From NCBI GenBank assembly GCA_024233865.1, contig JACKPA010000003.1, positions 1 to 64,000 on the forward strand: 64,000 bases of DNA. Reading direction: 5' to 3'. The notes under the pieces were generated by a model. It worked only from the letters and a program-made list of their open reading frames with translations. It searched no databases and had not been told where the DNA came from. The translations under genes and the position numbers were made by a program. Origin of the DNA: Leptospiraceae bacterium. GTDB taxonomy: Bacteria; Spirochaetota; Leptospiria; Leptospirales; Leptospiraceae. Shown here piece by piece: positions 34,967 to 43,889 of this stretch (its first letter is position 1; each line of letters begins with the position of its first letter).

Positions 34967-36526
34967 TTATCCTTTAGTTGACAAAACAGTATTGCTTAAT
35001 CTTTGGTTGATGACATCAAGTCTCGCCATTGTTTCTCGTAGTGTGTTGGCTTTTTTTACCATTTCGTCAGAGTATCCGTATATTTCTTGAATGTCTTGAA
35101 ATATCTTTTGAGCATCTATGTTTTGTTCTTTTGTAATTGTTTTCATTTCTAAGGAAGACTTTTGTATGGAGTTTGTTTGGAGTTGGGTGTTCGCAACAAT
35201 CTGGGTTTCTGCTTTGATTTTATTATTGGCAACTTCCAATTCTTTAATAATCGACTTAATTCCGGTTATAATGGCTTGGATGGAAGTTGCCGACTCTCGT
35301 ATTCTTTTTGCACCATTTAAAATAACCAAATCCATTTCCCGAATTAATTGTTCGATCAGCCTGGCATTCCGAGCGGAAGATTCAGCCAATTTTCCTACTT
35401 CGTTGGCAACTACTTCAAAACCTTTACCTTCTTCTCCAGCTCTGGCAGCTTCTATAGCTGCGTTTAGAGCAAGCAAATTTGTTTGGCTTGAAATGCCATA
35501 AATAACGGTTATAATTTTTGCAACTTTTTTCCCGGATTCTTTGATCTGTTCAATTTCTTCTATTGTGTTTCCGAGCTCTTTTTCACCTTTTTCTGCTTGA
35601 ATTAAGGTTTTGTTTCCATTTTCGGAAATTCTATTGCCAAGGACTTCCATTTCTTTAACAATGCCAAAAAGATGATTCATGGAATCGGAGTTTTGATTGC
35701 AGCTTTTTTCTTGTTTTTCTGCCATTTCTGCCGTATGAGCACTAGATCGAGCAAGATTTTCGACCACTTGTTTGGAGGATTCCATTGTAACAAACTGTTC
35801 TTGGGAAATTTGCTCGTTAGAATGTACTATATCTTCCGTAAATTTTAGGATTCCGCTTAGCTCTTCAACCGTATTTTGAATTTCTTTTACGGCATTATTT
35901 AGATTTTTGGATTGAATTTTGGATATTTCTATCGAGTCTTGAAAATCAACAATTACTCGACGAACAAAATAGCTCATGACTGTACTTGAACACCCCATTG
36001 CTATTAAAAATAAGATATTGGTAATGATAGAAGGAATGTTTACAGGAGAAGTTGCTTTATCACCACCTTTTAAAAAAATAATAACGGATAGGATTGTATA
36101 GATGAAAACGCTTAAAATGGAGGCAGATAGAGTAAAGGTTGGTGAAAATCGAAAAGACGATTCAACAATGAGTAGAAAAAACACGGAATAAATCACGATG
36201 CTGTTTACCCCCATTACTACTTTGTTTATATCATCTAATCTTAGATAACCAAAAACAACAATCGAATAGCTCAAATACACAATGGCAAGAGAATGATATT
36301 TTACAATAGATGTGTATTGATTCTTTTGTAAGACGATATAGGAGTAAATGATAGAAATGCAAAAAACCGATATTCCAAAAATAAAATTTCCATATATCAT
36401 ATAAACTTCATTTTTGAGATAGATACCAATTCCAGTACCCAAACAAAATACCATTGTTAAAAACATTCGAAGATATATGGAAGCTCTTTCGCCCCTCATT
36501 TCAAGATTAAGCTTTTGATCTATCAT
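34967..36526 (-). CDS. Methyl-accepting chemotaxis protein with 6-TM N-terminus
   Basis: Chemoreceptor-type signalling protein. From the preferred ATG at 36526 (AAGGTG nine bases upstream) a hydrophobic region with about six membrane helices covers the first 190 residues, with no large periplasmic loop, so it probably senses membrane or intracellular cues. The cytoplasmic part is a long coiled coil with the hairpin tip GISSQTNLLALNAAIEAARAGEEGKGF, a near-perfect match to the conserved MCP tip (I quote it as two parts, GISSQTNLLALNAAIE and AARAGEEGKGF). No HAMP domain is clear. The frame is open further upstream but that would overlap the methyltransferase gene. Confidence 0.88.
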   Translation of the reverse strand: MIDQKLNLEMRGERASIYLRMFLTMVFCLGTGIGIYLKNEVYMIYGNFIFGISVFCISIIYSYIVLQKNQYTSIVKYHSLAIVYLSYSIVVFGYLRLDDINKVVMGVNSIVIYSVFFLLIVESSFRFSPTFTLSASILSVFIYTILSVIIFLKGGDKATSPVNIPSIITNILFLIAMGCSSTVMSYFVRRVIVDFQDSIEISKIQSKNLNNAVKEIQNTVEELSGILKFTEDIVHSNEQISQEQFVTMESSKQVVENLARSSAHTAEMAEKQEKSCNQNSDSMNHLFGIVKEMEVLGNRISENGNKTLIQAEKGEKELGNTIEEIEQIKESGKKVAKIITVIYGISSQTNLLALNAAIEAARAGEEGKGFEVVANEVGKLAESSARNARLIEQLIREMDLVILNGAKRIRESATSIQAIITGIKSIIKELEVANNKIKAETQIVANTQLQTNSIQKSSLEMKTITKEQNIDAQKIFQDIQEIYGYSDEMVKKANTLRETMARLDVINQRLSNTVLSTKG

Positions 36527-36611
36527 TTTTAATTGCACCTTTTGATTTTCTATGGTACCTGAATGGTTGCCTAATCTATAATAGAATTTATGGCTATAAA
36601 TGCAAGAATTA

Positions 36612-37544
36612 TCATGGTGTGCAAGGTGAGTTAGCAAATTTCTCCTGAAGTGAATTTAGCCTTTTTAAAGCATTTTTGTAATAATTCAGCTCTAATTCGA
36701 TACCAATAAACCTCCTTTTGAGACAAAATGCTGAAATGATTGTAGAACCGCTTCCACAAAAAGGATCAAGTACTATCTGATTTTCCAAAGTTGTTAGTTC
36801 GATCAAAGCATTCATTAAATTTAAAGGCTTCTGTGTCGGATGCAAACCTATATCATTTTTCGAGGAAGAGATTGATATACAATTATCCGGAGAATCGGTA
36901 TATTTTAAAAAACCGGTTTCATTATAAGCACCTAATTCATGATATAGCATATTGTCAGCAATTGTTCCGCCAAGTTTGTAAGGCTTTGTAAACCATAAAA
37001 TAGGTTCAAAGATTGGTCTTAAATTTCCCACTCTCCAACCGTCCCATTTTTTTGCGTTTATATCATCGCCTCGTTTTTCATAAACAACACTGATTCGCTG
37101 TGCTCTATGGGGTGCTTTTTCTTTGTACCATGCAATCATGTCTTTGTAGGTAAAACCGGCGTCTTCAAAAGCAGAAATGCACCTGTGGGCAAGTCTTCTT
37201 CCGGCAAAAACAATGGCACTTCCACCCGGTTTTAGTATCCTGTACCAATCATTTGTCCATTGCAAGCACCATTCGTAGTATTGCAGTGGAATTAGCCTGT
37301 CTGCCTCTGACCAGCCGTTAAGCGGCTTTCCTCTTTTTTTGAAGAGCGCGCCCGCTTTTTCTTGAGCCGGACTCGTGCCAAGATAAGCTGAATTTGTATT
37401 TTTGTGTAAAACATCCCATTCGTCAACTCCAATCCCATAGGGAATGTCACTTAAAATCAGGTGGATACTATCATTTGGAAAGGATTTTAGCTTTTTTATG
37501 CTGTCAGCGTGTATAATTGTATTGATATATTTTTCAAAGTTCAT
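36612..37544 (-). CDS. Beta-class DNA methyltransferase
   Basis: Amino-methyltransferase (N6-adenine or N4-cytosine) of the beta arrangement: the catalytic motif IV comes first as LSDIPYGIGVDEWD (residues 31-44), and the AdoMet-binding motif I comes near the C-terminus as LDPFCGSGST (about 267-276). Motif IV reads DIPY instead of the common DPPY, a tolerated but less usual form. HPTQKP precedes motif I as expected. The recognition target is unknown. No restriction endonuclease gene is clearly coupled; downstream lie a chemoreceptor and a PD-(D/E)XK-like protein in the same direction. Confidence 0.88.
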   Translation of the reverse strand: MNFEKYINTIIHADSIKKLKSFPNDSIHLILSDIPYGIGVDEWDVLHKNTNSAYLGTSPAQEKAGALFKKRGKPLNGWSEADRLIPLQYYEWCLQWTNDWYRILKPGGSAIVFAGRRLAHRCISAFEDAGFTYKDMIAWYKEKAPHRAQRISVVYEKRGDDINAKKWDGWRVGNLRPIFEPILWFTKPYKLGGTIADNMLYHELGAYNETGFLKYTDSPDNCISISSSKNDIGLHPTQKPLNLMNALIELTTLENQIVLDPFCGSGSTIISAFCLKRRFIGIELELNYYKNALKRLNSLQEKFANSPCTP

Positions 37545-37585
37545 ACCGATAGTTTTTTAAATCTATTAGAAACAAACCTCAAAGT

Positions 37586-39031
37586 TTAAAAATATTCACT
37601 AACGTCAAAAGGAGTTACAATAGGAGTTGTTAGTTCTTGGCTATGATTTAGCAGAGCTTTCATGTCATGCTCAATTCGAAACAATAAAAGGTTTAAACCA
37701 TTCTTTTTATCTTTCTTGTATTCCTTATAGTATTCACCAACCCAAAAAGGTTTTGAAAAATAGATATAGGCTTTTCTAGGAAGGCGGGAGGGGACTCCAC
37801 CCATTGCTTGAGGATTTTTGTGCAAAACAAGGGACTCAAAACGTTGAAGCCATTCATAAAATCTTTCCGGACTTGGTTTGGAAACAAGGTAGTCTTTTTT
37901 GATTGTTATAAAGTCATAAGCTCGAACGCAATCTCTTTTGATTTCCTTTAATTCTTGTGAATTTAAAACCGGGAGCTTTTGGATTGGGTATTTCAATTCA
38001 ATTAGTTCGATAACAGATGTCAGATGCCTTAATTTCCGGATTGCATCAGCCTCGATATTGTAACTTTCCAGTCGAAGCTTCTGAGCTGCCTTGTCTAGAA
38101 TTCTATGTCGAAGTCTTTCTATCCGAAAGTTATAATCTTCATCTCGGGAAAAGGAAATTCCATATTCTCGTTCTCCGTTTTCGAGGAGTACCCTACCAAC
38201 CATTAGAAATCTTCTTAATAGGTTTCGATTTCCTGATTCAAGGCCGAGGTGATTTTCTATATTTTGTATGGAGTGGATAAGGTCTCCCAAAATGTGGTCG
38301 GTTGTTGCCTTGATTTTATACTTGATAAAGCCGGAAAGAATGGAGATGTCTGCTTTTGAGTCAATTTTTTGCAAGTCATCATAAGCTGACATACTGAGTC
38401 TGACAATTCCAGGTTGAAAGGGCATAAGCACGTCATTTTCACCGCACATCGGTTCTCCCTCAGGAAACAATACAAGCTTTCCTTTGGGTTCCATTAAGAT
38501 GTTTCGAGCCATTTTCATAGATTCTTTGTCTGCAATTCCCGGTATGACAGAAAAGCAGCCGAGCCCGCGTAAAAGTACACTTGCGGCTCCAAAAAGAAAA
38601 TCAAATGCCCTTCTTGTTGTCATATAATGAAATCTACTGCCCATTACATTGGCAATATAGTAAGCGATCATAGGCTCTGCTGTACTAGGATGATTGGTAA
38701 AAAAGAGCAAACGTTCTCTCGCAAGACTCCGAAGCATTTCCTTATCTTCTTCTGGTATGATTATATCCTCTATATTATGAGAAGATCGTATAAAAGCAGG
38801 AGCAATAAGATCAGCAAGCCAAGCAATGGGAGTATTAAAGTCGGGTCCTAAAAACTGAGACATTAAACAAAGTTCTCTTATATATAGATCTTTTATAGTA
38901 CAAAACAGACTCAAAACTATTTTTTTTCTTGTTTGGGTTTGTCTTTCTAAATTATGGAATATTGTTCTTTCCATGGTTAGTAGAGATAACATTAAAAAAA
39001 TTAGAATGATTATAAAAATCTTACTTTCCAT
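37586..39031 (-). CDS. PlsC-like acyltransferase
   Basis: Member of the glycerophospholipid acyltransferase superfamily. The catalytic block is FFTNHPSTAEP, with Glu in place of the usual Asp of H-x4-D, and the phosphate-binding block is LVLFPEGEP. Between them are hydrophobic stretches (FDFLFGAASVLLRGLGCFSVIPG). The protein, up to 481 residues, is longer than PlsC, with a C-terminal extension of about 200 residues that includes YIYFSKPFWVGEYYKEY, reminiscent of the closing strand of bacterial acyltransferases. The start is uncertain: ATG at 39031 gives a membrane segment at the N-terminus, while an ATG near 38863 is the next candidate. It shares a 52-bp divergent region with the peroxiredoxin gene. 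Confidence 0.75.
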   Translation of the reverse strand: MESKIFIIILIFLMLSLLTMERTIFHNLERQTQTRKKIVLSLFCTIKDLYIRELCLMSQFLGPDFNTPIAWLADLIAPAFIRSSHNIEDIIIPEEDKEMLRSLARERLLFFTNHPSTAEPMIAYYIANVMGSRFHYMTTRRAFDFLFGAASVLLRGLGCFSVIPGIADKESMKMARNILMEPKGKLVLFPEGEPMCGENDVLMPFQPGIVRLSMSAYDDLQKIDSKADISILSGFIKYKIKATTDHILGDLIHSIQNIENHLGLESGNRNLLRRFLMVGRVLLENGEREYGISFSRDEDYNFRIERLRHRILDKAAQKLRLESYNIEADAIRKLRHLTSVIELIELKYPIQKLPVLNSQELKEIKRDCVRAYDFITIKKDYLVSKPSPERFYEWLQRFESLVLHKNPQAMGGVPSRLPRKAYIYFSKPFWVGEYYKEYKKDKKNGLNLLLFRIEHDMKALLNHSQELTTPIVTPFDVSEYF

Positions 39032-39083
39032 AAAATCAAATGTCTAATAGGATGGTATTATAAAGATTTTAGGAGTAAAAAAT

Positions 39084-39662
39084 ATGCCACAAGTAACTTC
39101 ACAAGCACCTGATTTTACCGCAGATGCAGTTGTTGGTTCTGAGTTTAAAACAATCAAGTTATCTAGCTATAAAGGAAAATGGGTAGTTCTTTTCTTTTAT
39201 CCGCTTGACTTTACCTTTGTATGTCCTACGGAAATAATTGAATACGATGCAAAACTAGACGAATTTAAGAAGCTAGGAGCAGAAGTTTTAGGCGTTTCTG
39301 TGGACAGTAAATTTTCACACCTTGCATGGAAACAAACAGATCGAAAAAAAGGTGGGATTGGTGACATCAAGTACCCGCTTATTTCTGATATTACTAAAAA
39401 GATTGCCGGCGATTATGGTGTGCTTTTAGACGACGGAGTAGCTTTGAGAGGCACATTTCTTATTGATCCAAAAGGAATTATTAGACAAGCAACCGTAAAT
39501 GACCTTCCGGTAGGAAGAAACATCAATGAAGCGCTGAGGTTAATCAGAGCATTCCAATATACCGATAAGCACGGAGAAGTATGTCCTGCAAACTGGGATG
39601 AGGGAGCAAAAACGATGGTTCCTGATCCCAAAAAATCGCAAGATTATTTTTCAACTGTTTGA
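39084..39662 (+). CDS. 2-Cys peroxiredoxin
   Basis: Typical 2-Cys peroxiredoxin (AhpC/Prx1 class) that reduces peroxides. The peroxidatic cysteine is in FYPLDFTFVCPTEI and the resolving cysteine in HGEVCPANWDEG, with the partner motifs DSKFSHLAWK and GVALRGTFLIDPKG. Length 192 is normal. An AGGAG ribosome binding site lies eight bases before the ATG. The downstream sufB gene is in the same direction across a hairpin, so oxidative-stress co-regulation is likely; no reductase (AhpF) is adjacent. Confidence 0.93.
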   Translation: MPQVTSQAPDFTADAVVGSEFKTIKLSSYKGKWVVLFFYPLDFTFVCPTEIIEYDAKLDEFKKLGAEVLGVSVDSKFSHLAWKQTDRKKGGIGDIKYPLISDITKKIAGDYGVLLDDGVALRGTFLIDPKGIIRQATVNDLPVGRNINEALRLIRAFQYTDKHGEVCPANWDEGAKTMVPDPKKSQDYFSTV

Positions 39663-39669
39663 TAAGAAC

Positions 39670-39706
39670 GCTCCCTTCGGCAACGCTCAAGGGCTGCCAG
39701 GGGAGC
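39670..39706. repeat. REP-like family A, copy 3 (inverted)
   Basis: Between the peroxiredoxin and sufB genes. The core TTCGGCAACGCTCA is the reverse complement of TGAGCGTTGCCGAA, the family-A core. GCTCCC at 39670-39675 pairs with GGGAGC at 39701-39706. It could act as an attenuating terminator between the two genes. Confidence 0.6.
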
Positions 39707-39733
39707 GGATTTCGAACATAAAGGAGAGAAACT

Positions 39734-41143
39734 ATGTTTAAAGAAGAAAATAAGTACTACCAGGCAGATAATTTCCCTAGTGGATTATCAAAAAAAGTTG
39801 TAGAATCCATATCACATATTAAAAACGAACCGGGATGGGTAACGGAATTTCGATTAAAAGCTTTTGAAATATACGAAAGTAAACCTATGCCTACCTGGGG
39901 TTTCTTTCCGCAATTTAAGGTGGATATCAATAGCTATGTCCATTATGTTGGGGCAAACCAGAAAAAAAAGAAGTCTTGGGATGAAGTTGATCCTGAAGTT
40001 ATGCGTAGTTTTGAAAAATTAGGGATCCCAGAGCACGAAAGAAAATACCTTGCCGGAATTGAGGCAATGAACGATTCCGAAACCGTTTATGCCAACGTAA
40101 AAAAAGAATTGGAAGACGTTGGAATCATTTTTTGTGACATTGACACTGCCATAAAAGAGTACCCCGAAATTGTCAAAAAATACATAGGCACGGTTGTCAC
40201 TATTGGAGACAATAAATTTTCTGCTTTGAATAGCTGTGTGTTTAGTGGTGGTTCGTTTGCTTATTGTCCCAAAGGAGTCAAAACTCCTATGCCATTGCAA
40301 GCCTATTTTAAAGTTACAGCTATGGCATCGGGACAATACGAAAGGACTTTGCTAATTGCCGAAGAAGGAGCAGATATCGAATACAGCGAAGGATGTAGTT
40401 CTGTCCAAGACAGTGGAACCAATTTTCACACTGCCGTAGTAGAGCTAATTGCTCATAAAAACGCAAAAATTCACTACACAACTATCCAAAATTGGAAAAA
40501 AAACATGTACAATTGGACGGTGAAACGAGGACTCTGCCACGAAAACGCTTATATAAAATGGACAGATTGTAATATTGGGGCAAACACAATCAAATACCCT
40601 GGTATAGTTTTGTTAGGTGATAACTCAACCGGAAGTGTTTTGTCTCTTGCTTTTGCTGGACAAGGACAAGTTCAAGATACTGGGGCGAGAATTATTCACA
40701 TCGGCAAAAACACAAAAAGCAATGTTTTGGCAAAAGGTGTTTCTTTGGATGGAGGCATAAATTCCTATCGTGGTCTAGTCAAGTTCGAACCGACTTCCGT
40801 AGGTGCTATAAGCCACGTAAAATGTGATGGACTTATGATGGATGACCATTCCTCTTCTCACGCCTATCCATACAACGACATTGTAGGTGAGCACGGTGCG
40901 TTAAACTATGAAGCAACGGTATCCAAGCTAAACGAAGATCAATTGTTTTATCTCCAATCCAGGGGTGTAAGCGAGGATGACGCAAAATTATTAATGGTAG
41001 CCGGTTTTTGTGAAAGCGTTACAAAGGAATTGAATGTGGAATATTCCGTAGAAATGACTCGTTTGATTCGAATGATCTTAGAAGATGGAAAAGTTATTTC
41101 AGAAGAACCAGCCAAACAAGTGCCAACTGGCTTGAGCTGTTAG
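39734..41143 (+). CDS. sufB: Fe-S cluster assembly protein SufB
   Basis: SufB scaffold subunit of the SufBCD complex. Recognisable stretches include MPTWGFFPQF, GTVVTIGDNKFSALNSCVFSGGSF, ERTLLIAEEGADIEYSEGCSS, AKIHYTTIQNWKKNMYNW and LAKGVSLDGGINSYRGLVKFEP, plus the C-terminal GFCESVTKELNVEYSVEM. Length 469 is normal. AGGAGAG precedes the ATG. Usually sufC and sufD follow sufB directly; here the next gene is a convergent MarR regulator, so the rest of the system must be elsewhere in the genome. Confidence 0.95.
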   Translation: MFKEENKYYQADNFPSGLSKKVVESISHIKNEPGWVTEFRLKAFEIYESKPMPTWGFFPQFKVDINSYVHYVGANQKKKKSWDEVDPEVMRSFEKLGIPEHERKYLAGIEAMNDSETVYANVKKELEDVGIIFCDIDTAIKEYPEIVKKYIGTVVTIGDNKFSALNSCVFSGGSFAYCPKGVKTPMPLQAYFKVTAMASGQYERTLLIAEEGADIEYSEGCSSVQDSGTNFHTAVVELIAHKNAKIHYTTIQNWKKNMYNWTVKRGLCHENAYIKWTDCNIGANTIKYPGIVLLGDNSTGSVLSLAFAGQGQVQDTGARIIHIGKNTKSNVLAKGVSLDGGINSYRGLVKFEPTSVGAISHVKCDGLMMDDHSSSHAYPYNDIVGEHGALNYEATVSKLNEDQLFYLQSRGVSEDDAKLLMVAGFCESVTKELNVEYSVEMTRLIRMILEDGKVISEEPAKQVPTGLSC

Positions 41144-41155
41144 AAATTTCAATTT

Positions 41156-41572
41156 TCAAAGTCGTTTGGCAATTTTTTGCAATAAAACCCTAAATGTTTG
41201 GTCTTCTTCTTTTGTAAAATCAGAAAGAAAATCATTATTTACTTCTTGGATATGAGTATTAATAGCTTGTGCAATTTTTCTACCCTCATCTGTTAAAAAG
41301 ATTGTAATCGCTCTTCTGTCATTTTTGTTTTGTTCCCTTTTTAGATAACCTATTAATTCTAATCTGTCTATTATACCGGTAAGAGTTGCACTATCGAGCA
41401 CAGCTTGTTGTCCCAATTCATTGGATGTAACTCCATCTTTTACAAAAAGGAAGCTCAAAACAAGCGATTGAGTAGCTGTAAGTTTATATTGTTGGGACCA
41501 TCTTTTATAAAATTTGGATGCTACTTGGTTTGCTTTGGCAATTTGAAAAAATATACAATCTTCAGGGTTCAT
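41156..41572 (-). CDS. MarR-family transcriptional regulator
   Basis: A 138-residue winged-helix repressor of the MarR family: LTATQSLVLSFLFVKDGVTSNELGQQAVLDSATLTGIIDRLELIGYLKREQNKNDRRAITIFLTDEG is the DNA-binding domain, of which the key pieces are the recognition helix DSATLTGIIDRLE and the wing NDRRAITIFLT. It is divergently transcribed from the hotdog thioesterase gene, and the 152-bp region between them holds several similar palindromes, so it probably represses both genes and is released by a ligand such as a fatty or aromatic acyl compound (inferred from the thioesterase). Confidence 0.88.
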   Translation of the reverse strand: MNPEDCIFFQIAKANQVASKFYKRWSQQYKLTATQSLVLSFLFVKDGVTSNELGQQAVLDSATLTGIIDRLELIGYLKREQNKNDRRAITIFLTDEGRKIAQAINTHIQEVNNDFLSDFTKEEDQTFRVLLQKIAKRL

Positions 41573-41595
41573 GCTTTACTTCTAATACAAATAAA

Positions 41596-41714
41596 TTGTA
41601 CACAAACTATCACCCTCTTTATGACCTGTCAATTTTTATTTTATTATTATGAAATTAATATGTACATAATTATATTGTATACAAAATAATTGTGTATAAA
41701 AATATTGTATAAAA
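41596..41714. promoter_or_regulatory. Cluster of TTGTRYACAA-like operator palindromes
   Basis: Between the divergent marR-like and thioesterase genes lie TTGTACACAA (41596-41605), TTGTATACAA (41675-41684), TTGTGTATAA (about 41690-41699) and TTGTATAAAA (about 41705-41714), with a related TGTACA at 41661-41666. MarR proteins typically bind short palindromes in such divergent regions, so these are the likely operators. Confidence 0.6.
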
Positions 41715-41724
41715 GGGTGAAAAA

Positions 41725-42147
41725 ATGAAAGACACAGATGTTGAGATGTACAAAAAGCATTTTAAAAACAATGATCTTCTTGGATCATTATTTGACTATG
41801 ATATAGTTTCTTTAACAAAAGAAGAATGTATTTTTAAGTTTGAAGTTTCCCCAAAGCATTTTAATCCGAATGGGACTTTGCACGGTGGAGCGTTATTTTC
41901 TGTTATGGACAGCTGCCAAGGAGCATTTATGCACTATACGTTAGAAGACATTTACCAATACGCAGTAACGGGAACGGCTACCATTAAGTATTTAAAACCT
42001 TTAACAAAAGGAGAAATTTTTATGCGTACAACATTAAAAGAAAAAATAAAACGAAAATTGATTTTATCAACCGTTGCAACCGATGAAAAAAATGAAAAAG
42101 TTGCAACTTTAGAAGAAATTTGGATCGCCATTAGAAGGCAAAATTAA
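41725..42147 (+). CDS. PaaI-type hotdog thioesterase
   Basis: Hotdog-fold acyl-CoA thioesterase of 140 residues. The family signature is FNPNGTLHGGALFSVMDSCQGAF (key pieces NGTLHGGALFSVMD), where the Asp is catalytic, followed by GTATIKYLKPLTKGE. It would hydrolyse acyl- or aryl-CoA; PaaI itself acts on phenylacetyl-CoA intermediates, but no phenylacetate genes are here. Its expression is probably controlled by the divergent MarR regulator. An AGGGTG ribosome binding site lies five bases before the ATG. Confidence 0.87.
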   Translation: MKDTDVEMYKKHFKNNDLLGSLFDYDIVSLTKEECIFKFEVSPKHFNPNGTLHGGALFSVMDSCQGAFMHYTLEDIYQYAVTGTATIKYLKPLTKGEIFMRTTLKEKIKRKLILSTVATDEKNEKVATLEEIWIAIRRQN

Positions 42148-42283
42148 CCCTCTTGGATAAGGGAGTTTTTAGTGAATCAAAAAAAGAGCATTAGAATTCA
42201 GTATTCATCCATTGTGGAAGTTTTTGGTGGATAAATAGTTTATACTTTCTTTGCATTTCCACCGAAAAACGAAGCCAAATACT

Positions 42284-42847
42284 TCAAGATTTAATGTCTT
42301 GGAATCGTAGTTTGTAAATTATCAAGACACAAGCACATAGCAAAACATCCAAATGACAGACGATCTTGATCGCTTCTTTTTTGGTAATTACATTGTCTTC
42401 GAACGACTTTTTTAAAAACAGTAGCATTTCTTTTATTTTAACTTTGAAGGATTCTGACCACGAATAAAAAGAATTTATTTGGCTGACTTCGTTTAAAGAA
42501 AGTGAGCCTTGAATTGTAAAAAGTATTCCGTTTATTTTAACGTTCAGTAGAAAGGTGTCATTTTTTTGCAAGTCCCAATCAACTTCTTCTAAGTACTCGG
42601 ACATTAGGATTTTCCTTATCTGAATTATGCTGCGACATATATTTTTAATAATCATGATAAGTCTGATTTTTTCCTGACCTGTTAATCTACCACCATTTTC
42701 CATAGATTTTTTATAATTGAGACCTAACTTTTTATAGGCTGGTAAAAGGCTATTGATTGCGTCTTTGAGCTCCATTTTTTCATAAGAACCAACAGAACCT
42801 TTGGCAGTAAATTGATAGGTCTTTTCATTTATACTAACAATTTTCAT
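42284..42847 (-). CDS. Protein of unknown function
   Basis: Not recognised. It is a 187-residue cytosolic-looking protein, basic and mostly helical, with a central LNVKINGILFTIQGSLSL beta-like segment and a C-terminal hydrophobic helix HLDVLLCACVLIIYKLRF. It is the last gene of the leftward run that includes the alpha-E and ATP-grasp genes, 78 bases after alpha-E, so it may belong to that transcript. No homologous domain comes to mind. Confidence 0.55.
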   Translation of the reverse strand: MKIVSINEKTYQFTAKGSVGSYEKMELKDAINSLLPAYKKLGLNYKKSMENGGRLTGQEKIRLIMIIKNICRSIIQIRKILMSEYLEEVDWDLQKNDTFLLNVKINGILFTIQGSLSLNEVSQINSFYSWSESFKVKIKEMLLFLKKSFEDNVITKKEAIKIVCHLDVLLCACVLIIYKLRFQDIKS

Positions 42848-42925
42848 AATTCAATTTTTTTTAGGTGTTGCAAATAGTCACTTATAATTTAAAAGAGCTT
42901 GATTGTTAGAATAATTTTGAAGCAA

Positions 42926-43876
42926 TTATTCTCGCATTTGAAAAAACGTTTCATCAATACTTTCCCCTACGGAATTCAGACGTTCAAGAAGTTCGGTCAA
43001 GTATTCATGAAGTCCTTTTGTTACAATTTCATCCACATCCGTATAATCTAATTCCGAGCGAAACATACCCATTCGCTTTTCCGGAAGATTGGCAAAATCA
43101 TATTTTTTACTTCCGCTAATTTCATGTAATGATCTTTCGGCTGATACAAGACTGTAGCGGATGGAACGTGGAAAGTTTCTATCTAAGGCAAGAAAGCGAA
43201 TAATATTTTTGATGTCCAATTTTCCAAAAGATTTTCGATACATTTCAAAGGCACTTGCGGATTTAAGAAGAGCCAACCATTGAAGGATATCAATGGTTGT
43301 TCCTACGTGATTTATGGAAGGAAGCAGATAATAGTATTTCATATCAATAATACGCGCTGTTTTGTCAGATCGCTCCATATATCTGCCAAGAATTCCAAAG
43401 TGCCAAGCTTCTCCGTGAGAAAATGTCGTATCCATAAGACCAATAAAAGTACTGCTATCCGTAATCAGCTTTCTAAAAAACGGATTGGAATCTCCGGTTG
43501 TAATATTGGCATTGGTCGAGTTTTCTTTTACAGTAAGATACATCTCGTTTATATGCCGCCACATTTCGCTAGAGATAATTTCCCTTACGGAGCGTGCGTT
43601 TTCTCTTGCTTGGTGCAAAGAACTTAGAATGGAATTGGGATTCTTTTTGTCAAGGGCAAGAAACGAGATTACATTTTCCTGATTGATTGCTTCATAGTCC
43701 TCTTGAAAAGCTAAAAGACCGCTTGTTGTAAGGAGAAGAGGTTCCCACTGTCCACCTAGTTCAGCTGGAAGATCGATACTTAGATTGTGGTTTACGTCGA
43801 TAAACCTTGCAATGTTTTCTGCTCGCTCTACATACCTACACATCCAATAAATTGATTCTGCTACTCTACTTAACAT
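42926..43876 (-). CDS. Alpha-E domain protein (DUF403)
   Basis: All-helical protein of 316 residues matching the alpha-E (DUF403) family from its first residues: LSRVAESIYWMCRYVERAENIARFIDVN. Conserved later pieces are ENARSVREIISSEMWRHIN, HFGILGRYMERSDKTARIIDMKYY and FLALDRNFPRSIRYSL. Alpha-E proteins are encoded next to circularly permuted ATP-grasp enzymes, as here (13-bp gap), and are thought to take part in making or using an unknown peptide-like product. A transglutaminase-like gene that often completes the set is not in this window. Confidence 0.9.
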   Translation of the reverse strand: MLSRVAESIYWMCRYVERAENIARFIDVNHNLSIDLPAELGGQWEPLLLTTSGLLAFQEDYEAINQENVISFLALDKKNPNSILSSLHQARENARSVREIISSEMWRHINEMYLTVKENSTNANITTGDSNPFFRKLITDSSTFIGLMDTTFSHGEAWHFGILGRYMERSDKTARIIDMKYYYLLPSINHVGTTIDILQWLALLKSASAFEMYRKSFGKLDIKNIIRFLALDRNFPRSIRYSLVSAERSLHEISGSKKYDFANLPEKRMGMFRSELDYTDVDEIVTKGLHEYLTELLERLNSVGESIDETFFQMRE

Positions 43877-43889
43877 ATTATTTCCTGTC

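Noticed and set aside
36527..36637. Longer N-terminus for the chemoreceptor from 36637
   Set aside because: It would overlap the methyltransferase gene and adds residues without a ribosome binding site; the ATG at 36526 has AAGGTG upstream.
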